DNA of 12,265 nt from an uncultured Clostridia bacterium (GTDB taxonomy: Bacteria > Bacillota > Clostridia > Oscillospirales > Acutalibacteraceae), in the NCBI GenBank assembly GCA_947626485.1, contig CANQSG010000048.1:1-12265 (forward strand). Reading direction: 5' to 3'. The translations under genes were made by a program, and so were the position numbers. Shown here piece by piece: positions 6,652 to 12,265 of the stretch (position 1 is the first letter of the stretch; each line of letters starts with the position of its first letter). The notes under the pieces were generated by a model. It saw only the letters and a program-made list of their open reading frames with translations. It ran no database searches and had not been told where the DNA came from.

Positions 6652-8775
6652 TTAGCCGTTCAGGCGCTTTTTGGCGCAGACGAGCAGCGCGGCGGCGCTG
6701 ACAAGCAGGGTCAGCATCGCGATCGGCAGGCCGGCGCTCTCGCCGTTCGAGGGCAGCGTGTCGCCCGCTTCGGTCTCGGAGCCGGTCGTCTCGCCGTCGC
6801 CGGAGCCGGAGCCGGAGCCGTTCGCGGCGTTGTAGGCGGCGACAAGGGCGTCGGCGCCCGGAATCAGGGCTTTCTGCTCGTCGGTCAGGGCGCTGTAAGC
6901 GGCGTAAAGCTCGTTCACGGTCGCCTTGTCGGCGTCGGCGGACAGGGCGGCGACGGCCTTCGCGACCGCCAGCACGTCCTCGCGCGCGTCGCCCATGATT
7001 TGAGTCCAGCCCTCCGCCAGCTCGCGGGCGTCGAGCAGATCCTGCCGGTTAGAAACCTCCTGCTTTTTCGAGCTGCTCAGCTCGTTGTACTTTGCATAGA
7101 GGTCTTCGATCGTCTCGAGGTCGAGCAGGGTCAGGTCGTCGTAGGCGGGGAGCCGGTCGGCGATCTCCTGCGCGAGCAGCGCGGCGGGATCGTCGGGATC
7201 CTCCGGCTTTTCGCCGGTGCCGAAGGCGATGTCGTCGATCCAGAAGGTGACGGCGTCATACCATTCGCGGCCGAAGTTGATCGCGTTGACAAGGCAGCTT
7301 TCCTTGTCGCCGTAATACCAGCCTTTGTCGTCGCCCGAGCCGAGCTGATAGGCCAGGTCTTCGAACCAGACGGTGTAAACCGCGCCCTCGGTGCCGATGG
7401 CGATCGGATCGCCGAGCTCGTATTTATAGCTGTTGCCGTTGAGGCGGAATTCGATCGTCAGGCCGGCGGGAGCGCTTGCCTTCGCCCAGAAGGTCATGCA
7501 GGTCGCCTCGACCGGGACGGTGACGTTGTTGCGGGTGATCGTCATCCAGCCGCCATCGGTGGTGTCGATCTTGAGCGCTTTGCCGCTGCTCGAGTTGCCC
7601 GCTTCCGCGTCGAGCGAAAGGGTCGCTTCACAGGTGCCGCCGCTGTTGTTTTCCCAGGTCTTGTTCCAGGTCAGCGAGAGGTCGTCGGGATAGCCTTCGA
7701 AGTCGTCGAGCACGCTCGGATCCTCCGGGAAGGTGGGCTCCTGCGGCTCGGCGGGCGCTGTCGCCTCGTCGGGGGTGAGATAGTGGATGTTGTCGATATA
7801 AAGCACGTCTTTGGAGGGGTCGATCTGCATCTGGTTGATCGTGGCGACGTCGCCCTGTCCGTCAAACGACGCCCAGGGGAGCTTGACCTCGTTGACGCCT
7901 TCCTGCAGCGTGACGGTGGCGGCATATTTAGCATCATTATCCCAGTTATACTGCACTTCCACGCGCAGCGTCGCGCCGGCGCGCGGGCTCTTCACCCAGA
8001 GGCCGATGCCCGCCGCATCTGCCTGCGGGGTCAGGTTGTCGCGGGTGTATCTGCCGCCCCAGCTTGACTCGGTTCCGTCCATCTGCATCGACTTTCCGCT
8101 CTTGGCGTTGGCGGCGTCGGTGTTCAGCGTCGCGGTCACGCCGCCGGAATTATCCTGCCATTTTACCTGCAAGGCCGCGTCGTCGGCGTAGCCGTCAAAG
8201 CCGTCGATCAGATAGAGGTCGGGCTCTTCTTCGAGCTTCGCAAAAGCGATGCTGTCGATGTAGAGGGTAAAGGTGCCGCTCGATTCGATGATGAATTCCA
8301 TGATACCGGCGGTGCGGAGGCTGTCGGTATTCTCGCCGAAGGGGATCGTCACCTGATTGACGCCCGGGTTGAGGCTCAGCGGGAAATTCTTGGTCTGCCA
8401 GTCGGACGGAACCACACGGAATTGCAGACCGCTCGCGCTCGAAATGTCATCCGAAGCGTAAATCCACATCGTGATGCCGTTGGCGTCGGCGGGCATTTCA
8501 AAGTTGGCTTTGTTGTTTTCTTCGCCCATTTTGAAATCCGTCCAGCCGGCAAATGCGACCTTCATCGATTTGCCGGATTCCGCCTGTTCGGAATTCAACG
8601 AGGTTTTGTCCGTGCTGCCCTTCCATGCGGCGTGCAGCGCGTCGTCGTCGGCGTAGCTGTCGAAATCGTCGATCGTGTAGCCCGGCTCTGCCGCGAAGCC
8701 GGAGATCAGGGTCAGGGACATCGCGCTAAGCAGCAGCGCGAGCGCGGTCAAAATGCTGAGTGTGCGTTTTAACAT
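6652..8775 (-). CDS. Wall-anchored-type surface protein with three CBM11-like modules
   Basis: A 707-residue exported protein without a visible catalytic domain. The signal peptide is about 1-29. Three homologous beta-sandwich modules follow at about 34-180, 189-333 and 355-519. Each opens with a DDFxxY-type strand (IDDFDSYADDDALHAAW; IDGFDGYADDAALQVKW; LDDFEGYPDDLSLTW), has SGKSMK- or SGKALK-like and TMWIYA/GLWVKS/TFWAKA-like strands, and closes with a YIDxI strand. The opening resembles CBM11-type carbohydrate-binding domains, which gives the glycan-binding call. A helical domain at about 530-650 holds two related units (LYAKYNELSSSKKQEV and LYAAYSALTDEQKALI). A Gly/Ser/Glu/Thr linker leads to LPSNGES, a hydrophobic segment and AKKRLNG, the layout of a sortase signal. 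AAAGGA lies nine bases before the ATG. It follows the other CBM protein by 51 bases. Glycan capture is inference; exact CBM family uncertain. Confidence 0.85.
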   Translation of the reverse strand: MLKRTLSILTALALLLSAMSLTLISGFAAEPGYTIDDFDSYADDDALHAAWKGSTDKTSLNSEQAESGKSMKVAFAGWTDFKMGEENNKANFEMPADANGITMWIYASDDISSASGLQFRVVPSDWQTKNFPLSLNPGVNQVTIPFGENTDSLRTAGIMEFIIESSGTFTLYIDSIAFAKLEEEPDLYLIDGFDGYADDAALQVKWQDNSGGVTATLNTDAANAKSGKSMQMDGTESSWGGRYTRDNLTPQADAAGIGLWVKSPRAGATLRVEVQYNWDNDAKYAATVTLQEGVNEVKLPWASFDGQGDVATINQMQIDPSKDVLYIDNIHYLTPDEATAPAEPQEPTFPEDPSVLDDFEGYPDDLSLTWNKTWENNSGGTCEATLSLDAEAGNSSSGKALKIDTTDGGWMTITRNNVTVPVEATCMTFWAKASAPAGLTIEFRLNGNSYKYELGDPIAIGTEGAVYTVWFEDLAYQLGSGDDKGWYYGDKESCLVNAINFGREWYDAVTFWIDDIAFGTGEKPEDPDDPAALLAQEIADRLPAYDDLTLLDLETIEDLYAKYNELSSSKKQEVSNRQDLLDARELAEGWTQIMGDAREDVLAVAKAVAALSADADKATVNELYAAYSALTDEQKALIPGADALVAAYNAANGSGSGSGDGETTGSETEAGDTLPSNGESAGLPIAMLTLLVSAAALLVCAKKRLNG
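6655..6756 (-). other. LPxTG-like cell-wall sorting signal (LPSNG)
   Basis: Residues 674-707 of the three-CBM protein read LPSNGES, a hydrophobic stretch of about 17-20 residues, then the basic tail AKKRLNG at the very C-terminus. This order and spacing are those of sortase substrates. The fourth motif position is Asn where the classical motif has Thr, so either the local sortase accepts a variant or the tail acts as a plain membrane anchor. No sortase gene is in the window. Confidence 0.6.
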
Positions 8776-8826
8776 GATGCATTGTCCTTTCTTTTCGATT
8801 TTCGGAACGGCGGAAGCCGCGGCGCG

Positions 8827-9873
8827 TCAGGCGTCGGGGCCGTCCGTCGGGATTCCCTTCTTGCGCAGCAGGAAATACCAGACCGCCGCACCGGCGCCGC
8901 CTAATACGACCACGGCGCCGACCACGATGCCGGCGATCGCCCCGGCGCCAAGCCCGCCGGAGCCGTTGTCGTCCGCCTCGGCTGCGTCGGATTCGTCGGA
9001 GGAGACGTCGACGTCGGAGGCGTCAAGCGCGCTGTCGGTGCCCTCGCTGCCGGTGTCGGAGACGGTCTCCTCGCCGCTCGTCAGCTCGCTTGCGGTTTCG
9101 GAAACGGTGGCGCCCGGCGTGGGGGTCTGGGTCGTCGCGCCCGGGTTCTGGGTCGTTGTGCCCGGATTTTGCGTCGTGCCGGGGTTGGTCGTCGTGCCCG
9201 GCTTCGTCGTGGTGCCGGGGTTGGTCGTCGTGCCGCCGGAGGGCGCCGCCGGGGTGGAAGCGTCGGTATACATCACGTCGTCGAGGTAAACGACGGCGCC
9301 GTTGATGCCGGAATCCTTCTTGTTGATGGTGAACTGCCACTCGTTAATGAGGGTCGGGTCGGTCTCGCGCCCCGGATAGGTGCAGGTGCCGTAGGTCAGC
9401 TTCAGATCCGACCATTTCAGGTCGTAATACTTCCCGGTCGTGGTGAGGTCGACGGTGGTGCCCATCTTCCAGGTCTGGTTGTTGTAGAACAGGTTGAGCT
9501 CGATCACCATGTTCGGCACGCTCGACTTCGCCCAGAAGCGGAAGCCCGTGTCGGTCTCGGCGCCCGCCATATCGGGGTACATCATGCGCAGCGTGCCCCA
9601 GCGATCCTTGACCTTGCTTTCGTCATAGGTGATGTCGAGCCGCAGCGCCTTCGACCCGCTCGCACCGCCGCTTTTGCTCAGCGAGTAGTTTTCGATCTGG
9701 TCGCCGTAGCCCACGCAGTAGAGGGAGAGGTCGTCCGTCGAGGTGTAATCCTCAAAGGTCTCGGATCGCACCGTTTCCGCGAAGGCGGGCACCGCGGTCA
9801 GCAGCACCAGCGCGAGCGCCAGCAGAAGCCCCGGGATCGCCTTGCGGCATTTGCCTGTGGTTTTTTGTCTCAT
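8827..9873 (-). CDS. Membrane-anchored surface protein with one CBM11-like module and a repeat stalk
   Basis: A 348-residue exported protein. Signal peptide 1-32 (AVPAFA, then ETV). One beta-sandwich module covers about 35-204: SETFEDYTSTDDLSLY, SGSKALRLDI, FRFWAKSSVPNMVIELNLFY and the closing VVYLDDVMY. It is recognisably the same fold as the three modules of the next protein. A stalk of TTTNPG/TTTKPG-like repeats spans 215-254, then an acidic Ser/Asp/Glu-rich stretch at 258-303. A Gly/Ala/Val-rich membrane helix (about 309-336) ends in LLRKKG, leaving a short cytoplasmic tail. Within the helix G311, G315 and G319 form a glycine-zipper pattern. Cys53 and Cys164 in the module could pair. AAAGGAG lies seven bases before ATG. 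The gene is 31 bases after the lipoprotein binding-protein gene. A likely role is holding glycan near the membrane for that binding protein (inference). Confidence 0.85.
   Translation of the reverse strand: MRQKTTGKCRKAIPGLLLALALVLLTAVPAFAETVRSETFEDYTSTDDLSLYCVGYGDQIENYSLSKSGGASGSKALRLDITYDESKVKDRWGTLRMMYPDMAGAETDTGFRFWAKSSVPNMVIELNLFYNNQTWKMGTTVDLTTTGKYYDLKWSDLKLTYGTCTYPGRETDPTLINEWQFTINKKDSGINGAVVYLDDVMYTDASTPAAPSGGTTTNPGTTTKPGTTTNPGTTQNPGTTTQNPGATTQTPTPGATVSETASELTSGEETVSDTGSEGTDSALDASDVDVSSDESDAAEADDNGSGGLGAGAIAGIVVGAVVVLGGAGAAVWYFLLRKKGIPTDGPDA
9112..9231 (-). repeat. Coding tandem repeat of the Thr/Asn/Pro/Gly stalk
   Basis: Codes for residues 215-254 of the one-CBM surface protein: successive TTTNPG, TTTKPG, TTTNPG, TTQNPG, TTTQNPG and a diverged copy. 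At DNA level a 23-base perfect direct repeat occurs at 9176-9198 and 9212-9234, 36 bases apart, which is two six-codon units. Such arrays can change copy number by slippage. The composition suggests an extended, possibly glycosylated spacer. Confidence 0.8.
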
Positions 9874-9904
9874 AATTTCGCTCCTTTCTGGATTGCAACC
9901 CGGC

Positions 9905-11308
9905 TTATTGGACGCCCGTCAGGGTGATGCCTTCCCAGCGATCGTCCATTTCCGCCTGGAATTTGCTGGAGTATTCCTGAATCGCGGAGCCCGGCGAGGT
10001 GCTGTTCTGCGCCAGGTGCTCGAAGACCGTCGCGAGGGAGGGGTCGCCCCACGTCGGGCAGAGCACGCCGGTCAGGTCAAGCCGCTGATAGCCGCCGAAG
10101 CCCAGCTTCATCAGGTATTCCATGGATTTGTCGTCCCGCACCCGGTCGAGGTACTGATCCTGCCAGACCTCGGCTTTGGTGAGCCCTTCGGGGTTGATCG
10201 AGAGCTCCTGATAGAGCTGGATCAACTCCGCGGCGCGGTCCTGATAGGTGACGGGGATGAAGTGATAGTACGCGATCTCGCCCTTCGCGGTGTACCAGTC
10301 GGAATCCTGCTTCGGCCCCTTCGGGACGGGGATCACGCCGAAGTCGTCCTTCATGGCGGCGTCCTCGAAGCTCGAGAGGTAGTCGATCGGGCCGTGGATC
10401 ATGGCGTAAGAACCGTTGATAAAGTCGGTCGCCATCTGCGTCCACGCCGTGTTGGAGAGGGCGGGCTTGCAGATGCGGTCGGTCGTGCACCATTTATAAA
10501 CGCGGTTGATCGCGTCGAGAACGGGGGCGTCCGTCCAGTTGAGCACCGGCTTGTTGTTGGCGTCGACCTTGCAGAAGGTCGCGTTGTTGGAGACCGCCAG
10601 CGCCTCGCAGAGGCCGAGCGTCGTGCTGGTGCCGATGCCGTAGACGTCGGGCGTGCCGTCGTTGTTGGTGTCCTTCGTCAGGCGGCGGCCGAGCTCCTCG
10701 GCTTTGTCCCACGTCCATTCGCCCTTATCGACGATGTCGTAGATGTCGATGCTCGCCTCCTTCATCATGCGCATGTTGACGAACCAGAGGTCTTTGAGCA
10801 CCTCGACGCTGTTGCTGAATCCGATCTGCTTGCCGTCGAAGTTGAGGAATTTCGTGACGTTCTGATTGTAGATGGCGCCGTCCTTGAAGTCGATGCCGGT
10901 CTGGGTCATGGCGTCGTTGAGCACCGCGCAGACCCCGGCCTTGTAATAATCCGTGATGTAGTCGGGGTAGCCGATCATGACGTGCCCCATCGGCTTTTGC
11001 GCGAGGATTGTCGTGACCATGTTGGTGTTGTAGTACGAGCCGTTGATGCTTTCCTCTTTGATGACGACGTTGTACTTCTTGTTGAGCTCCTGCACGTAAT
11101 CATAGTGCTTTTTCGCGCTGGGGCTCGCGTCGGGGGATTCGAGCCCCCACGGGTAGGCGAAGACGATCTCCTCGCCGTTGAAGTCCAGCGAGACGTCGCC
11201 GCCCGCCGGGGTCTTACCGCCGCCCCCGTCGCCGGACGAGCCGCAGCCCGCGAACGCCAGCGTCGCGGCGGCAAGCAGCGCGCCCACCTTCAAAATTTGC
11301 CTTTTCAT
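9905..11308 (-). CDS. Lipoprotein sugar-binding protein of an ABC importer (family 1)
   Basis: A 467-residue extracellular solute-binding protein that presents a ligand, probably an oligosaccharide, to an ABC permease. The signal peptide ends in a lipobox, LAFAGC, with the modified Cys at residue 22, then a Gly/Ser-rich tether (23-38). The mature domain shows the usual family 1 layout: EEIVFAYPWG at 46-55, hinge-region strands, a WTWDKAEELGRRLTKDTNNDG segment at about 198-217, YGIGTS at 223-228, and DFINGSYAMIHGP at 295-307. Residues 213-221 (DTNNDGTPD) match a calcium-binding loop. The start at 11308 is chosen because AAAGGAG lies seven bases before it and it begins the signal peptide; the frame stays open to 11368. 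No permease adjoins it. The nearest pair (3536-1696) lies beyond a second binding-protein gene, so it may share that pair or serve genes outside the window. Confidence 0.92.
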   Translation of the reverse strand: MKRQILKVGALLAAATLAFAGCGSSGDGGGGKTPAGGDVSLDFNGEEIVFAYPWGLESPDASPSAKKHYDYVQELNKKYNVVIKEESINGSYYNTNMVTTILAQKPMGHVMIGYPDYITDYYKAGVCAVLNDAMTQTGIDFKDGAIYNQNVTKFLNFDGKQIGFSNSVEVLKDLWFVNMRMMKEASIDIYDIVDKGEWTWDKAEELGRRLTKDTNNDGTPDVYGIGTSTTLGLCEALAVSNNATFCKVDANNKPVLNWTDAPVLDAINRVYKWCTTDRICKPALSNTAWTQMATDFINGSYAMIHGPIDYLSSFEDAAMKDDFGVIPVPKGPKQDSDWYTAKGEIAYYHFIPVTYQDRAAELIQLYQELSINPEGLTKAEVWQDQYLDRVRDDKSMEYLMKLGFGGYQRLDLTGVLCPTWGDPSLATVFEHLAQNSTSPGSAIQEYSSKFQAEMDDRWEGITLTGVQ

Positions 11309-11315
11309 GGATCTG

Positions 11316-11322
11316 CTCCTTT
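11316..11322 (-). promoter_or_regulatory. Ribosome binding site deciding the lipoprotein start
   Basis: AAAGGAG on the minus strand, seven bases before the ATG at 11308-11306. It lies in the 41-base gap after the beta-helix gene. It rules out the longer in-frame start at 11368, which would overlap the upstream gene and put about 20 residues before the signal peptide. Confidence 0.8.
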
Positions 11323-11349
11323 CTGTTGCTCGCTCTATGTCACACGGGA

Positions 11350-12265
11350 TCACACCGAGATCGCGCAATCCGTGTTGGTGCCGTCGTTGGTCTGCAATTT
11401 GCCCTTCGTGCCGCCGTTTTTAAAGCGGTTGCCCTGAATGACGCAGTTCGTCATCCGGTCGCCGATGATGCCGTAGGAAGGGGCTTTGACGCTCGTCAGC
11501 GAATCGGTCGCCGCCTGAATGTCGTTGTCGGTGACGTTGATGCCGCTCGAGGCGTTGATCGAGATCTGGCTGTCGCCGTTCTGGCGGGAGCCGGGCGCCC
11601 AGCCGTTGCGGATAAAGAGGTTTTCGTGCAGCGTCATGTTGGAGGAGCCGCTGAAATAGACGCCGGGTTGGGCGTTGGAATCGAAGGTGTTGCCCGTCAG
11701 CGTCACCCGGCCGAAGCCGTCGAACCGGACGCCGCAGCCGTCGTTCCAGGCGACGCGGTTATAGTGGAAGCCCATGGCGGTGCCGCCCGAAATATAGGCG
11801 CCGTCGCCCTTGTTGCCGGCGAAGACGTTGTCGGAGATGAACTGATCCCAGCCGACGACCTTCAACCCGGTGCCGCAGCCCGTCACGGTGCAGCCGTTCA
11901 CCCGGGCGACCGCGTGGAAGGAGATGTCGATCCCGACGCCGGTGCAGTTGAGCACCCGCACGTTTTCAATGTGGGGGTTGGTGCCCTTCACGCCCGCCAT
12001 GCCCGGCGAGGCGATCCCCGCCAGCGACTTGCCGAGATTCTGCCCGTCGATGCAGACGTTGAGCAGATAGGGGTTGCCCGAGTCGCCGATGTCCTGCAAA
12101 CTCACGACGCAGGTCACCGACGCGTCGCGCGGGACGAGCACCGTGCTGCCCCGGCTGTCCATGTTGTCGGGGTCCCAGGTGCGGTCGCAGTACAGGCAGA
12201 CGTTGTTCTTCATGCGCACGGCGGCGAGCTTATAGGTGCCGGCGGGGAGGTAGACGTACCCGCCG
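11350..12265 (-). CDS. Right-handed parallel beta-helix (pectate-lyase-like) protein, 5' end outside the window
   Basis: The C-terminal 304 residues of a larger protein. The frame stays open to the window edge, and the first visible residues, GGYVYLPAGTYKL, are the typical N-terminal strand of the pectate-lyase-like beta-helix superfamily. The true start is therefore upstream, and an in-frame GTG at 12219 is internal. About eight to ten beta-helix coils follow, with regularly spaced Asn and Gly turns: VRVLNCTGVGIDI, VNGCTVTGCGTGLKV, ISDNVFAGNKGDGAYI, LTGNTFDSNAQPGVYF, LHENLFIRNGW, VTDNDIQAA and IQGNRFKNGG. Family members include polysaccharide lyases, GH28-like hydrolases, epimerases and phage tailspikes. 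No catalytic set can be named here, so activity is open. It precedes the lipoprotein binding-protein gene by 41 bases. It is the only candidate catalyst in the window. Confidence 0.85.
   Translation of the reverse strand, partial: GGYVYLPAGTYKLAAVRMKNNVCLYCDRTWDPDNMDSRGSTVLVPRDASVTCVVSLQDIGDSGNPYLLNVCIDGQNLGKSLAGIASPGMAGVKGTNPHIENVRVLNCTGVGIDISFHAVARVNGCTVTGCGTGLKVVGWDQFISDNVFAGNKGDGAYISGGTAMGFHYNRVAWNDGCGVRFDGFGRVTLTGNTFDSNAQPGVYFSGSSNMTLHENLFIRNGWAPGSRQNGDSQISINASSGINVTDNDIQAATDSLTSVKAPSYGIIGDRMTNCVIQGNRFKNGGTKGKLQTNDGTNTDCAISV

Noticed and set aside
8776..8826. Small CGGC/GCCG hairpin between the two CBM genes as a terminator.
   Set aside because: The stem is only four base pairs and no T-tract follows; the gap also holds the next ribosome binding site.
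11309..11368. Longer start for the lipoprotein at 11368.
   Set aside because: It would overlap the beta-helix gene and place 20 charged residues before a normal lipoprotein signal. The ATG at 11308 has AAAGGAG at seven bases.
9842..11437. Long plus-strand open frames (also 6349-8067, 1115-2104 and 2571-3605).
   Set aside because: All lie opposite well-supported minus-strand genes, and their translations show only low-information Val/Gly/Arg/Asp-rich sequence.
12217..12219. GTG as a start for the beta-helix gene.
   Set aside because: The frame continues to the window edge with GGYVYLPAGTYKL, a typical superfamily strand, so the GTG is an internal valine codon.
1..12265. tRNA, rRNA, CRISPR arrays, insertion sequences and phage genes.
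   Set aside because: No cloverleaf, spaced identical repeats, transposase or phage structural motifs were seen. The beta-helix protein alone is not enough to call a phage tailspike.

Overview
The window is one GC-rich stretch (strong G/C preference at third codon positions) in which every credible gene lies on the minus strand, so transcription runs from high to low coordinates. Strong AAAGGAG-type ribosome binding sites, a lipoprotein-anchored substrate-binding protein, an LPxTG-like wall-sorting tail and MsmX-dependent-style sugar ABC genes without an ATPase point to a Gram-positive, probably GC-rich Clostridia (Oscillospirales- or Christensenellales-like, possibly gut) bacterium. The taxonomic placement is inference.

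Read in the direction of transcription, the layout is as follows. (1) 12265-11350: a secreted-type right-handed beta-helix (pectate-lyase-like) protein, cut by the window edge. (2) 11308-9905: a lipoprotein sugar-binding protein of the extracellular solute-binding family 1 type. (3) 9873-8827: a surface protein with one CBM11-like beta-sandwich, a Thr/Asn/Pro/Gly repeat stalk and a C-terminal membrane anchor. (4) 8775-6652: a second surface protein with three CBM11-like sandwiches, a helical domain and an LPSNG wall-sorting-like tail. (5) A 203-base spacer with GC-rich inverted repeats. (6) 6448-3533: a 971-residue fusion of two glycan-binding-like modules, a helical region and a complete family 1 solute-binding domain. 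(7) 3536-2613 and 2577-1696: the MalF-type and MalG-type permeases. (8) 1681-5: an NHL-repeat/TPR/Yip1-type membrane protein whose Yip1 part stops abruptly at the window edge.

The genes divide into two blocks. The upstream block (1-4) has gaps of 31-51 bases and carries surface proteins. The downstream block (6-8) overlaps by 4 bases or has gaps of 14-35 bases and is a transporter operon. Together they look like a surface glycan-capture and import locus: CBM-like proteins on the wall and membrane hold a polysaccharide or glycoconjugate, solute-binding domains take up oligosaccharides, and a permease pair powered by an ATPase encoded elsewhere imports them. No recognisable glycoside hydrolase, ATPase or regulator is present. 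The beta-helix protein is the only candidate catalyst, and the substrate cannot be read from the sequence.

The most unusual points are the CBM-fused binding protein without a lipobox, two binding proteins for one permease pair, two different anchoring modes for neighbouring CBM proteins, and the interrupted NHL/Yip1 partner gene.
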